The notes beneath the pieces are model-generated. The model worked only from the letters and a program-made list of their open reading frames with translations, was not told the DNA's origin and made no database searches. The position numbers and the translations under genes are program-made. Shown one piece after another: positions 1 through 9,530 of a stretch of 32,040 bases of DNA (the stretch's first letter is position 1; each line of letters opens with the position of its first letter). Source of the DNA: CAYONP01 sp964405335 (lineage in GTDB: Bacteria > Armatimonadota > UBA10988); the NCBI GenBank assembly GCA_964405335.1, contig CAYONP010000071.1:1-32040 (forward strand), in the 5' to 3' direction.

Positions 1-69
1 GGGCGCGCCCCGCGCCCCGCCCGGGGGTGGGGGGGCCCCGGGGGGGGGGCGGGCGCCCCCCCCCCCCCG
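1..69. other. G/C-only low-complexity contig edge
   Basis: This stretch consists almost only of runs of G and C, including a run of about ten G and a run of more than ten C, and ends exactly at the stop codon of the first gene. It carries no readable gene or site. Such a stretch at the first bases of a window looks like an assembly end or a region of poor base calling rather than biology. The base count here should not be trusted. Confidence 0.6.
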
Positions 70-3051
70 CTACGGGGGCGGCGCGACTGGCGTCACCGCA
101 TACAGCTTCGTGCCACCCGCCGCGAACTCCGCGGTGAACTCGGCCGTGTTTTGGCTGATCAGCTCGCCGGCGTAGTAGTCGTAGACCCGCGCCGCGGCGG
201 GCAGGCGAATGGTCCGCTCGCCGGACTCGTTGACATTGATCGCCAGCAGCTCGCGACTGGCCCAGACCAGGTCGGGCGTGGTGAGGTAGCGGTGGACGCC
301 GGCCAGTTCGGCCAGGCGGACCAGCAGGGGCGTGGGCAGCGTGGGCGCGGCCGACCAGACGGCGGTCCAGTCGTCGAAGCGGCGCATGACCAGCCCGGGC
401 GAGCCGTCGGGCAGCGTGCCGAAGACCGCAGCCTCGGGATCGTCGCAGACGATGGCCGGGCGGATCGGCCGGCCGTATCCGTACTCGAGCCCGTCGACGC
501 TGACCCGCGGCACCTGTTCGCCCTCACCGATAGTCAGGCCGAGGCCGCTGACGCGGCGCATCTGTTCCGGCGTCCAGCGTCCGTCGCGGTAGGGCGCGGG
601 AGCGTGGACGAAGACCAGCACGCGGCCGTCGGACTTCAGTCGCTCGATCGCCGCGAGCTGCGCGTCGGTCGGCTCGTAGAGCGGGGCGAAGAGGATCAGA
701 CGGTGGCGGGCCAGCCGGTCGACATCGTTCAGCTCGTAGTGCATCGCCGGCGCACCGAGGCGGGCCAGCGGCGGGAGTTGGTGGAGCATCATCGCCTCGG
801 CGAACGGGTCACCGACGTTGAGGTTGGCCAGTCCGCGGCCGTCGACCACCATCGCCACCTCGTCGACCGGGCTGCGGTCGAGGCGCATGGTCTCGGTGGC
901 GATCGCGCGCAGCTTGGCCAGGCGGGCCATCAGGGTCGGGTCGTCATAGCGGTTGTGGCCGACGTCGAACCACCACTGGGCGAGCCCTTGGCTAAGCACC
1001 ATGGCCAGCTCGCGATCCTGCTGCAGCAGGTCGCCGGCGATGGTCTCGGGCTTGCCCCACGAGCCGACCGGGCCGGGGGCGAGCGAGGTGCGGATGTCGT
1101 TCTCATCGAACCAGAGCTTGCCGTGGGCGATGACGCTGCCGAGCGGGGCCATGATGTGCGGGGTACCGGCGCCAATCTGGCGGAAGGCGTAGCTCGTCGG
1201 GCTGCACAGGAAGTCGACATTCGGGCTACGCACCACCGCGTCGAAGGCCAGGTGGCCGGCGTTCTGCTGCCGCTGGTGGAAAAGCTGGAGCAGGTAGCCG
1301 TAGAAGACGCCGATCAGCTTCTCGCCGCGGGTCGCCTGCCGCACCGTGGCGCAGAGCAGGTCGATGCTCTCGGCCACCATGCCGCTGAGGTAGTGGTAGT
1401 AGTCGATGCTCGGCCGGTCGGTCGCCGGGTCGCGCAGCAGGCCGGCGGGCGAGCTCGCGCGCTCCTGCTTGCTCGGCACCGTGGCCGTGTCGAGCGTCAC
1501 CGCGCGGCCCCAGGCGGCGGACAGTGCGGCGTCGGTCCCGTACTTCGCGCGCAGCCAGGCGCGGAAGGCGTTGGCGTTGTCAACACTGTAGTCGGTCCAC
1601 TGGTCCTCGTTGGCGCCCCAGTACATCCACTCCTCGGTGCAGCAACTGGCCAGGTGATAGCCAACGATCTTGTCGGCGAAGGGCTGCGCTTCGACGTGCG
1701 CGATCAGCCGGCGCAGCGCGTCGCACGCCGCCTCGCGCCAGGCTGGTGACGACCAGCTCGGCACGCCCTTGCCGTTCAGCTCGAACGGGACGGGGTTGCC
1801 GTCGCCAGGGTCGTAGAGCACTTGCGCGTCGGGATGCAGGTCGAGCCACCAGGCCGGCGCGGCGAGGTAGAGGCGCGGGAAGATGAGCGCCTCGGGTTGC
1901 TCGTTGAGCACCATGGCGATGCGCTCGTCGAGCTGGCTGTAGTCATAGACGTCGGGCGCCAGCCAGGTATCGACCGAGAGCCCGTAACCGTGCGCGGTGG
2001 GCGTGCCCATGATGCTGAACAGCCGCACGCCGGCGGCGGCGAAGTCGGCGAAGACCGACGGCGTCGGCTGGTAGCTGGCCCAGGCCATGCCGTCGAGCGG
2101 CTCGCCGTTGACCACGATGGTCGGTGCGCCGTTCCGCTGTTCGAGCTTCGCAACCAGCTCGCCCGGTCTGCGTGTGCTCACCTCAACCTCCCCTATCACC
2201 ATGCCGCCGGCGACGATCGCACGGCGGGCATCGCGCACCCCGGCCAGACGCAACACGGCCTGGCAGGCACCGCCGGCCCGCCAGCGCGAGGTGGCCACCA
2301 CCGCCGTGCCACGAACCGGCCGGCCGGCCGGCCACTGCTCGGGCGGCGTCTCCCACTCGACCGGCGCGGCGGCGATCACCGCCCCACCGCTGACCAGCAC
2401 GAGCGCGCCGCCGAGCCCCGAGACGCCGTCGTCGGCGAGCGGGCGCTCCAGTGTCAGCTCAATGCCGACGGTCACACCCTCACCGGCCTCGATGCGCGGC
2501 GGGAGCCCGGTGGCGCCGATCGCCGCGTCGACCGTCTCGGGCGGCACCAGTTCGGGGCCGTTGAAGCGAAGCTGATAGGCCGGACCCGGGCGGATGCCGA
2601 AGGCGATCAGCGTGACGTAGCGGAGCGGGAAGTCGAGCCGGCCGTCGGGGTCGGTCGACCAGCTCGCGAGGGCGAACTCGCGCAGCGCGAAATCGACCGT
2701 GCGCCACTCGCCGGCGGGCAGCTCGCGCGGCGGGACGGTCCACTCGGCGCCGCCGGCGTCGGCGACCTTGACGGCCAGTTGAAACGGCTCGCCGAGGTTG
2801 CGCAGGCGGAAGCGCAGCGCCGCGAACGGCACGGCCACCTCGCGACGGCAGAAGATGTCGGCGAAACTCGTCTCGCGGACGACGAACGACCAGTCGATCG
2901 ATGCGCCCTCGTCGGGGTCGTCGACCGCGGTGAGCTCGTTGCCCGCGAACTCGGTCGCCAGCCGGCCGGCATCGCGCGCGCGGTCCCAGGCGCGGGCCTC
3001 GCCCGGCTCGCACAGCGGCTGCAAGACCAGGCAAGCCAGCCACCACCCCAT
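70..3051 (-). CDS. Exported GH42-like (clan GH-A) beta-galactosidase family protein
   Basis: A 993-residue protein that probably hydrolyses beta-linked glycosides outside the cytoplasm. I start it at the ATG ending at 3051: GGAG lies 6 bases upstream and the product then opens with a hydrophobic, signal-like stretch (MGWWLACLVLQPL), whereas the open frame further upstream encodes a low-complexity Arg/Ser-rich peptide. Residues about 30-300 look like beta-sandwich modules. Residues about 310-700 resemble a GH-A barrel, with CTEEW (Glu473/Glu474) as the acid/base candidate and WFDEND (Glu650) as the nucleophile candidate. Residues about 740-900 resemble the GATase-like trimerisation domain of GH42 enzymes. 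It is transcribed away from another secreted glycosidase-like gene 94 bases off. The exact GH family and substrate are not certain; GH-A assignment is inference from motif layout. Confidence 0.75.
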   Translation of the reverse strand: MGWWLACLVLQPLCEPGEARAWDRARDAGRLATEFAGNELTAVDDPDEGASIDWSFVVRETSFADIFCRREVAVPFAALRFRLRNLGEPFQLAVKVADAGGAEWTVPPRELPAGEWRTVDFALREFALASWSTDPDGRLDFPLRYVTLIAFGIRPGPAYQLRFNGPELVPPETVDAAIGATGLPPRIEAGEGVTVGIELTLERPLADDGVSGLGGALVLVSGGAVIAAAPVEWETPPEQWPAGRPVRGTAVVATSRWRAGGACQAVLRLAGVRDARRAIVAGGMVIGEVEVSTRRPGELVAKLEQRNGAPTIVVNGEPLDGMAWASYQPTPSVFADFAAAGVRLFSIMGTPTAHGYGLSVDTWLAPDVYDYSQLDERIAMVLNEQPEALIFPRLYLAAPAWWLDLHPDAQVLYDPGDGNPVPFELNGKGVPSWSSPAWREAACDALRRLIAHVEAQPFADKIVGYHLASCCTEEWMYWGANEDQWTDYSVDNANAFRAWLRAKYGTDAALSAAWGRAVTLDTATVPSKQERASSPAGLLRDPATDRPSIDYYHYLSGMVAESIDLLCATVRQATRGEKLIGVFYGYLLQLFHQRQQNAGHLAFDAVVRSPNVDFLCSPTSYAFRQIGAGTPHIMAPLGSVIAHGKLWFDENDIRTSLAPGPVGSWGKPETIAGDLLQQDRELAMVLSQGLAQWWFDVGHNRYDDPTLMARLAKLRAIATETMRLDRSPVDEVAMVVDGRGLANLNVGDPFAEAMMLHQLPPLARLGAPAMHYELNDVDRLARHRLILFAPLYEPTDAQLAAIERLKSDGRVLVFVHAPAPYRDGRWTPEQMRRVSGLGLTIGEGEQVPRVSVDGLEYGYGRPIRPAIVCDDPEAAVFGTLPDGSPGLVMRRFDDWTAVWSAAPTLPTPLLVRLAELAGVHRYLTTPDLVWASRELLAINVNESGERTIRLPAAARVYDYYAGELISQNTAEFTAEFAAGGTKLYAVTPVAPPP

Positions 3052-3145
3052 CGGCGTCTCCGCCGGCCGGTTCGCGCCAGGCAGAGGCGATCCTGCGGCG
3101 GAGGGACGGCGGCCCGCGGGCCGAACCTGCCAGCGGGATGACACC

Positions 3146-6100
3146 GTGAAGCTCGCCTGTCTGCTGCTGCTCTCGACCGCCGCGCTCGCCTTCGACATCG
3201 ACGCCGCGCTGCGGCGCGAGGGAGAGCGCAAGCAGACCTTCGGTCCGACCGGCCGGCGGCTGTTCACCGACCGCATCGCGCCCGGTCACGGGCTCCGCGG
3301 CCACTTCCGCTACGTGCACCACAGCGAGCTGCGTGACCCGCTCGTCCTCGAGGGCCTGGCGCCGGGCGCGGTGACGACGGTCTGGTACCCGAGCCATCTG
3401 CAGGTCGAATCGGCGGCCGGCGAGTTGACCGTCAGCGAGGCGAAGTTCATCACCGACGACGACGTGCTGGTCGACGTGATCCAGCTCACCAACGGCGGCG
3501 CCGTGCCGGTGACCGTGCCGCTGACGCTGACCAGCGGCTTTGCCACGCAGCCGCGCAACGGCGGCGCCGAGTACCTGCCGAGCGACCTGTCGGCGCTGGC
3601 CAACACGAATCCGGCGCCGGCGGGCAACCTGCTCGGCGGCGACGAGCCCCGGTACTGGTACTACGAGGCCGAGACGCCGCTCGAGCAGCGGGGCAGCACC
3701 GCCGAGGACCGCAAGCAGGCGGCCAGCGGCGGGCGTGTGCTGGGCATGGACTTCGGCTCGGCGGCCGACCACTTTGCCGAATACGAGGTCGAGACGCCGG
3801 CGCTCACCGGCGCGGTGCTCTACCTGCGCGTGGCCCGGGCGGCCAGCCCCGGCGCCGAGGGACCGTCGCCCTGGCGCGTGCGGCTCGACGGCGACGAGGT
3901 CGGCACCTTCGAGGTCGCCGTCACCGGCGGCTGGGGCGATGCCGCGGGCGAGTTCGCCTGGCACCGGCTCGACCTGCCCGCGCTGGCAGCCGGCCGGCAC
4001 CGGCTGCGGCTCGAGTCGACCCGCGCGGGCAACAACGTCAACCTGGACGGGTTCCTGCTCGGCCGCAGGCCGCTGAGCCCGCCGGAGCCCGGCGAGGACG
4101 GGCGGATTCCGCCCACCGGCTTCGAGCAGCTCCGCTACCGGCCCGGCCGGCAGGTGATCGGCGGCGTGCCGTTCGAGCTGCTCGACCCGGCGGCCAACGG
4201 CGGCCGCGGCGTGGTCGCTCTGCGTGGGGGCGAGCTGGCCGCGCCGGCGACGGTGCCGGGCGACCGGCTGCACCTGCTCTACACCACCGCCGGCGAGCGC
4301 GCCGAGCCGACACCGCTGCGGGTCACGCTCAGCTTCGCCGGCGCGCCGGAGCGGACGGAGCTGGTCCCGGCGACCGACCAGCCGTGGGCGGTGGCGACCC
4401 TCGACCTGCCGGGCGAGGCCGAGCTCGAGCAGGTGCGCCTCGAGGCCGGCGAGGGGACCAGTGTGCCGGTTGTTCTGGCGGTCACCGTCGAGCGGTTCGG
4501 GCCGAATGGCACCGTGCCCGAGCTGCGGGGCGAGGCGGTGTTCCACGGTGTGCGCGGCGCCGGCGTGGCCGTCGCGCCGGGCTTTGCCGCCGGCGACGGG
4601 GCATCGCTGACGCGCCGGGTGACCGTGCCGCCGGGCGGCGCGGAGCGCGTCGTGCTGGCGCTCGGCGTGGCCGAGGACGAGCTCGAGGCCGAGCGCCGCG
4701 CGGTGGCCTGGGCGGCGACGCCCGATCCGCTGGCGGCGCACCGCGGACAATACCAGGCTTGGTATGACCAGAACTGCCCGACGTTCGAGAGCAGCGATGC
4801 GATGATGGACCGGCTCTGGGCCTACCGCTGGTTCGTCGCCCGGCACTGCCTGTCGCGGGCCGGCGCGGGGAAGCTCGCCGAGCCTTGCTTCTTCGAGGGC
4901 ATGCATGGCGGCTGGTACCCGAGCCAGATCGACTACTCCAGCCCGCACATCATCGACGAGGTGCGCTGGCTGCGCGACCCGGCCTATGCCTATGGCCAGG
5001 GGCTGAACCACGCGGCCAACCCGGGGCCCGACGGCATCTTCGAGTCGCTGCGGACCAACTGGCAGGGCGGCTGGTATACCCACTGGATCGACGCCAGCCT
5101 GTGGGGCGCCTACCAGGTGCACCCCGACCGGGCGATGCTGACCCGCCTGGTCGACGCCATGGCGGCCGACGTGCGCGGCCACTTCATCCGCTTCGATCGC
5201 GACGGCGACCGGCTCTGCACGCCGCCGAGCCATTGGCCGACCGGCATGGAGTGGCAGCCGGCCTTCTTCTACTTCGTCGGCTATGACAACACGCAGCCCG
5301 AGGCGGCGCTCGAGCGGGGCGACCTGGTCGCTTACGTCTACGCCAATGCCCAGGCCGTGGCCGAGGCGTACCGTGAGCTCGGTCGGTCGGCCGAGGCGGC
5401 CGAGTTCGAGACCATCGCCGCCGAGGTCCGCGCCGCCTGCCTGGACAAGATGTGGTTCCCCGACGAGCACTGGTTCTACGCGCTCGAGGAGAGCAGCGAC
5501 CTGCCGGCGTTGTGTATGGAGATTGTCGGGCTCTATCCGTTCGCCTTCGGCCTGCCGCCCGACCAGGGTGAGTATGCCGAGTCGTTGCGCTACCTGTTCG
5601 ACGAGGCCTACTTCTGGAATCCCTACCCGGCGGCGACGGTGGCCAAGAGCTGCCCGGTCTATACGCCGGCGCAGCAGGAGTGGCCCGGCCCCGGCGGGCG
5701 GACCACCGGCTGCATGTGGAACGGCCCCACCTGGCCGCACGCCAACAGCCTGGTGGCCAACGCGATTGCCAATGCGCTGCGCGACTATGAGACCAACCGC
5801 CACGCCACGCCCGAGCGGTACTGGGACTTCTTTGAGCGCTGGACGCGGCTGCACTTCGAGTCGGGCGAGCTGGACCGGCCGAACATCCAGGAGTACTACC
5901 ACGGCGAAACGGGCGTCGGCTGGGGCTGCGACGACTACTTCCACAGCACCTGGTGCGACCTGGTCATCCGCCATGTCGCCGGCCTGCGCCCAAGCGCCGG
6001 CGAGCGGCTCGTGCTCGACCCGATCCCCGGCCCGCTGACCCACTTCCGGCTCGACCGTCTGCGCTACCACGGCCGCGAGCTGACGGTCGAGTGGAACGGT

Positions 6101-6211
6101 GACGGGACCTATGCCGGCGCGCGGGAGTTCCGGGTCACCGTCGACGGCCGGCTCGCCGCGCGGCGGCCCGAGCTGGGCCGGCTGGAGATTCGGCTGGCCG
6201 GCGGGCGTTAG
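3146..6211 (+). CDS. Exported MGH1/GH63-like glycoside hydrolase with CBM-like module
   Basis: A 1021-residue protein, likely a secreted glycosidase. The start is the GTG at 3146, because the product then begins with a short signal peptide (VKLACLLLLSTAALA, cleavage near residue 16); the open frame upstream overlaps the divergent gene and is low complexity. After an N-terminal beta-rich part, residues about 168-308 resemble a CBM6/CBM35 module (begins YWYYEAE, ends NVNLDGFLLG). From about residue 535 an (alpha/alpha)6 toroid typical of the mannosylglycerate-hydrolase/GH63 group is seen, with THWIDASLWGAY, GMEWQPAFFYF and the hallmark WNGPTWPHAN near residue 858. It ends with a small beta domain. 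It is divergent from the GH42-like gene, suggesting joint use on a plant or microbial polysaccharide. Substrate unknown. The family call rests on motif recognition only. Confidence 0.75.
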   Translation: MKLACLLLLSTAALAFDIDAALRREGERKQTFGPTGRRLFTDRIAPGHGLRGHFRYVHHSELRDPLVLEGLAPGAVTTVWYPSHLQVESAAGELTVSEAKFITDDDVLVDVIQLTNGGAVPVTVPLTLTSGFATQPRNGGAEYLPSDLSALANTNPAPAGNLLGGDEPRYWYYEAETPLEQRGSTAEDRKQAASGGRVLGMDFGSAADHFAEYEVETPALTGAVLYLRVARAASPGAEGPSPWRVRLDGDEVGTFEVAVTGGWGDAAGEFAWHRLDLPALAAGRHRLRLESTRAGNNVNLDGFLLGRRPLSPPEPGEDGRIPPTGFEQLRYRPGRQVIGGVPFELLDPAANGGRGVVALRGGELAAPATVPGDRLHLLYTTAGERAEPTPLRVTLSFAGAPERTELVPATDQPWAVATLDLPGEAELEQVRLEAGEGTSVPVVLAVTVERFGPNGTVPELRGEAVFHGVRGAGVAVAPGFAAGDGASLTRRVTVPPGGAERVVLALGVAEDELEAERRAVAWAATPDPLAAHRGQYQAWYDQNCPTFESSDAMMDRLWAYRWFVARHCLSRAGAGKLAEPCFFEGMHGGWYPSQIDYSSPHIIDEVRWLRDPAYAYGQGLNHAANPGPDGIFESLRTNWQGGWYTHWIDASLWGAYQVHPDRAMLTRLVDAMAADVRGHFIRFDRDGDRLCTPPSHWPTGMEWQPAFFYFVGYDNTQPEAALERGDLVAYVYANAQAVAEAYRELGRSAEAAEFETIAAEVRAACLDKMWFPDEHWFYALEESSDLPALCMEIVGLYPFAFGLPPDQGEYAESLRYLFDEAYFWNPYPAATVAKSCPVYTPAQQEWPGPGGRTTGCMWNGPTWPHANSLVANAIANALRDYETNRHATPERYWDFFERWTRLHFESGELDRPNIQEYYHGETGVGWGCDDYFHSTWCDLVIRHVAGLRPSAGERLVLDPIPGPLTHFRLDRLRYHGRELTVEWNGDGTYAGAREFRVTVDGRLAARRPELGRLEIRLAGGR

Positions 6212-6231
6212 CAGGCGGCATGGAGGTCACG

Positions 6232-6918
6232 ATGCAATCCCACTCCGCTCGCGCCGCCGCTCTGCTCCTGCTGATCGCCGGCGGACTGGCGGTCGGCCAG
6301 GGCGACCCGCCGCCGCGGATCGAGGTCGAGGCGCGGTTCGGCACCGTGCCGGCCGACGGGCTCGACGCCCTGGTTGCCGGCGCGCTGAGTCCGGTGCCGG
6401 TCAAGATCGGCGACGGACCGCCGGCCATCTCGGGCATCAAGCTCTACCGCGGCACGCTCGACGCGCTGGCGCCGAAACTGGGCGCGACGCCGGGCGCGCG
6501 GATCATGGCCGTGCCGCGCATCCGCGCCGCCAGCGGCGAGCCGGCCGAGCTGGCGATGAGCCAGGAACTGCGCGTCGAGCTTCCGATGCCCGGCCTCAAA
6601 CACGACGACCCGCTTAACGAGGTGACCCACACCACCTTCACCGTGCCGATGGAGATCGGCCTCACCGCCTACCTGGCCGCCGAGGATCCGACCGCGCTGG
6701 CGGCGGTGATCCTTGAGGCCCGCTACGGCGTGCTGCTCGGGCACCAGGGCGGCGAGGGGCTGGCTGATCCGCCCTATCCGATGGTAGCCAAGCTGGGCTT
6801 CAACACCCTGCTCGACTATGCCGACCCCAACATCGACACCTACCTGATTGCCTGGGACGGCGACGAGGAGGCCACGCTGGACGTGATGATCTTCACTGCT
6901 CACGTGCGGCAGCCGTGA
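6232..6918 (+). CDS. Exported protein with secretin-like motifs, function unknown
   Basis: A 228-residue protein. Two in-frame ATGs exist (6220 and 6232). I prefer 6232 because GGAGGT at 6222-6227 lies just ahead of it, although it overlaps the first ATG. The N-terminus (MQSHSARAAALLLLIAGG) is a signal peptide. The mature part begins PRIEVEARF and later has ARIMAVPRIRAASGEPAEL, which resemble the start of a secretin domain and its 'APRV-T-NG-A' segment. The protein is too short to form a secretin channel and lacks an obvious C-terminal beta-barrel, so it may be a detached secretin-like fold or only a coincidental match. Its stop overlaps the GTG start of zwf, so the two are likely co-translated, which is an odd partnership. 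No firm function can be given. Confidence 0.6.
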   Translation: MQSHSARAAALLLLIAGGLAVGQGDPPPRIEVEARFGTVPADGLDALVAGALSPVPVKIGDGPPAISGIKLYRGTLDALAPKLGATPGARIMAVPRIRAASGEPAELAMSQELRVELPMPGLKHDDPLNEVTHTTFTVPMEIGLTAYLAAEDPTALAAVILEARYGVLLGHQGGEGLADPPYPMVAKLGFNTLLDYADPNIDTYLIAWDGDEEATLDVMIFTAHVRQP

Positions 6919-8420
6919 CCGAGAACGTCTTCCGCGAAGGGCACGCCCGTGCCGCGGCGCCGGGCCGGTGCTGCTTCGTGCTCTTCGGCGCGACCGGCGA
7001 CCTGGCCGCGCGCAAGCTGCTGCCGGCGCTCTATCACCTGGCGCGCGAGGGCCTGACGCCGAGCGAGTTCTTCATCCTCGGCGTCGCTCGGCGGGCGAAG
7101 ACGGACGAGCAGTTCCGGGCCGAGATGCGGCAGGCGATCGAGCGCTTCGGCCGCGCCGAGGCGGTCGACGAGGAGCTGTGGCAGAGCTTCGCCGCGCGGC
7201 TCGGTTACCAGGCGGTCGAGTTCGGCGAGGCGGAGCACTACCAGTCCCTGGCGCGCCGGCTGACCGAGCTGGACCGCGACTACTCGCTCGGCGGCAATCG
7301 GTTGTTCTACCTCGCCGTGGCGCCGGAGTTCTTCGCCCCGGTGACCGACGGCCTGGCCGCCGCGGGGCTGCTCGACGAGTCGCGCGGCTGGGCGCGGGTG
7401 GTGGTCGAGAAGCCGTTCGGCACCGATCTCGCCTCGGCGCAGGCGCTGTCGGCACACCTGCACAGGCTGCTCGGCGAGTCGCAGATCTACCGCATCGACC
7501 ACTATCTGGGCAAGGAGACGGTGCAGAACCTGCTCACCTTCCGGTTCGGCAACGCGATCTTCGAGCCGCTGTGGAACCGTCGTTACATCGAGCAGGTGCA
7601 GATCACCGTCGCCGAGACCGTCGGCATGGAGGGCCGGCGCGGAGCCTACTACGACTCCGCCGGCGCGCTGCGCGACATGGTGCAGAACCACCTGATGCAG
7701 CTCCTCGCCCTGGTCGCCATGGAGCCGCCGGTGGCCTGGGACGCCGAGGCAATCCGCGACGAGAAGGCCAAAGTGATGCGCGCGCTGCGGCCGCTGTCGC
7801 CCGAGCAGGTGGCCGAACGGGCCGTCCGCGCGCGCTACACCGCCGGCGCCGACAGCCCGGCCTATCTCGACGAAGAGGGTGTCGCCGCCGGCTCGACCAC
7901 CGAGACCTACGTGGCGCTGCGGCTGGCGCTCGAGACCTGGCGATGGTCGGGCGTGCCGTTCTATCTGCGCTGCGGCAAGCGGCTGCCCAAGCGCGACACC
8001 GAGATCGCGATCCAGTTCCGCCACCCGCCGCTGAGCCTGTTCGACGAGGCCGACCAGCTCGGCAACACGCTGGTCCTGCGCATCCAGCCCGACGAGGGCA
8101 TTTCGCTCGGCTTCCTGGCCAAGGTGCCGGGCAGCCGCCTGCGCCGGCGGCAGGTGAAGATGGACTTTCACTATGGCAGCGCCTTTGGCGTGGCCGTGCC
8201 CGAGGCCTATGAGCGGCTGCTGCTCGACGCGATGATCGGCGACGGCACGCTGTTCACCCGCGAGGATGAGGTGCTCAGCGCGTGGCGCTTCATCGGCTCT
8301 ATCCTCGATGCCTGGGCCGCCCAGCCGCCCGAGACGGTGGCCGACTATCCCGCCGGTACCTGGGGCCCGCGCGAGGCCGAGGCGGTGCTGCTGCCCGGCC
8401 ACGGCTGGCGGAGGCTGTGA
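6915..8420 (+). CDS. zwf: Glucose-6-phosphate 1-dehydrogenase
   Basis: A 501-residue cytoplasmic enzyme that oxidises glucose 6-phosphate to 6-phosphogluconolactone with NAD(P)+, the first step of the oxidative pentose phosphate pathway. The nucleotide-binding motif FGATGDLAARKLLPAL is near residues 24-39. The substrate-site motif RIDHYLGKE covers residues 193-201 (His196, Lys200), and the general-base candidate is His259 in MVQNH. Length is normal for the family. The start is a GTG at 6915 that overlaps the TGA of the upstream gene. Its own TGA overlaps the ATG of opcA, so the genes are translationally coupled. The zwf-opcA pairing is known from actinobacteria and cyanobacteria. Identification is secure. 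Confidence 0.97.
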   Translation: MTENVFREGHARAAAPGRCCFVLFGATGDLAARKLLPALYHLAREGLTPSEFFILGVARRAKTDEQFRAEMRQAIERFGRAEAVDEELWQSFAARLGYQAVEFGEAEHYQSLARRLTELDRDYSLGGNRLFYLAVAPEFFAPVTDGLAAAGLLDESRGWARVVVEKPFGTDLASAQALSAHLHRLLGESQIYRIDHYLGKETVQNLLTFRFGNAIFEPLWNRRYIEQVQITVAETVGMEGRRGAYYDSAGALRDMVQNHLMQLLALVAMEPPVAWDAEAIRDEKAKVMRALRPLSPEQVAERAVRARYTAGADSPAYLDEEGVAAGSTTETYVALRLALETWRWSGVPFYLRCGKRLPKRDTEIAIQFRHPPLSLFDEADQLGNTLVLRIQPDEGISLGFLAKVPGSRLRRRQVKMDFHYGSAFGVAVPEAYERLLLDAMIGDGTLFTREDEVLSAWRFIGSILDAWAAQPPETVADYPAGTWGPREAEAVLLPGHGWRRL

Positions 8421-9523
8421 TGGACGCCTTCTTCGCCGGCGAGCCGGTCGCGGTCAAGCCAGGCGAGGCCGAGCGCGAGCTGGCCGCGCTGTGGCTGCCC
8501 GCCGCCGAAGGGCTCGGCGACGACGAGGCGCCGCTGACCCGGGTCAGCCTGGGCACGCAGGTGCTGGTCGCCCCGGCCGAGCGGGCCGAGCGGCTCGGCG
8601 GGCTGTGGGCCGAGATCGGCACGCGCCACCCGAGCCGGATCGTGCTGGTGGTGTTGCGTCCCAATCGGCACCCGGTCAGCGCGGCGATCGGTGCGACTTG
8701 CCACCTACCGGCGCCGGGCCAGCCGCAGGTCTGCTCGGAGCGGGTCCGGCTCGAGCTCGGTGCCGACGACCTGGACCGCCTGCCGGCGCTGCTCCTGCCG
8801 CTGCTCGAGCCCGATGTGCCGGCGACCATCTGGTGGGAGCCGGCCGAGCCGCCGAGCGACGCCGTGCGTGACGACCTCTGTCGCCAGGCCGACCGGCTGC
8901 TGACCGACCTGACGCTCCACCCGGCGCCCGGCGAGCTGTGGCGCGGGCTGGCTCGGCCGGACCAGCCAACCGTCGCCGACCTGGCCTGGTACCGCGCCGG
9001 CTGGTGGCGCGAGGGCACCGCGCGGCTGTTCGACGGCGGGCAGGCCGGCCAGGCGGCGGTGGTCAACGCGATGCAAGTCACCACGGCCGCCGGCGACGGG
9101 CCGGGCGAGCTGCTGCCCGCCGCGCTGCTCGCCGGCTGGGCGGCGCGACAACTCGGCTGGAGCCCGCGGCGGCTGCTCGGCGTCGAGCGGAGCGAGTGGC
9201 GGCGGACCGACGGCCGGCCGGCGGAGATCGAGCTCGACCGGGTCGCCGTCGGCGCCGGGCGGGCGGGCCGGCTGCAGTCATTCCGCCTCAATGGGCCCAG
9301 CCCGGCGGACTGCTGGTGGCGACTCGAGCGGCTGCACGACAACCCACGCGAGCTGCGCGTCGAGGCCCATCACGCCGACTGGTGCCGCCTGCCGGCCCGC
9401 CTGCCGGCGCCGCGGCCCGAGCCGGCCGAGGTGCTCCTGGCCGCCCTCGCCGGCGCGACGACCAACGCCGTGCGCGACGGCGCGCTGGCCAACGCCGCGT
9501 GGATGATGGGGTGGGCCGATTGA
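8420..9523 (+). CDS. opcA: Glucose-6-phosphate dehydrogenase assembly protein OpcA
   Basis: A 367-residue protein of the OpcA family, which in cyanobacteria and actinobacteria associates with and activates glucose-6-phosphate dehydrogenase. Features I recognise are the N-terminal segment RVSLGTQVLVAP, then RHPSRIVLVV, the acid-rich centre LLPLLEPDVPATIWW, and LADLAWYRAGWWRE, all placed as in OpcA proteins. The ATG at 8420 overlaps the zwf TGA (ATGA), and GGAGG at 8410-8414 serves as ribosome site; the open frame continues further upstream but only inside zwf. Immediately after its stop lies a pair of strong palindromes that could end transcription from both this gene and the convergent esterase gene. 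Confidence 0.9.
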   Translation: MDAFFAGEPVAVKPGEAERELAALWLPAAEGLGDDEAPLTRVSLGTQVLVAPAERAERLGGLWAEIGTRHPSRIVLVVLRPNRHPVSAAIGATCHLPAPGQPQVCSERVRLELGADDLDRLPALLLPLLEPDVPATIWWEPAEPPSDAVRDDLCRQADRLLTDLTLHPAPGELWRGLARPDQPTVADLAWYRAGWWREGTARLFDGGQAGQAAVVNAMQVTTAAGDGPGELLPAALLAGWAARQLGWSPRRLLGVERSEWRRTDGRPAEIELDRVAVGAGRAGRLQSFRLNGPSPADCWWRLERLHDNPRELRVEAHHADWCRLPARLPAPRPEPAEVLLAALAGATTNAVRDGALANAAWMMGWAD

Positions 9524-9530
9524 ACGATAG

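Noticed and set aside
3110..3123. Perfect 14-base palindrome CGGCCCGCGGGCCG between the divergent glycosidase genes, considered as an operator
   Set aside because: Short all-G/C palindromes arise easily in such GC-rich DNA. No second copy or nearby promoter box supports it.
2480..6070. Very long open frame on minus opposite the MGH1-like gene
   Set aside because: Its product is a His/Arg/Gly/Ala-rich low-complexity sequence without motifs. It mirrors the codon structure of the plus-strand gene, a common effect of high GC, and the plus frame has a signal peptide and family motifs.
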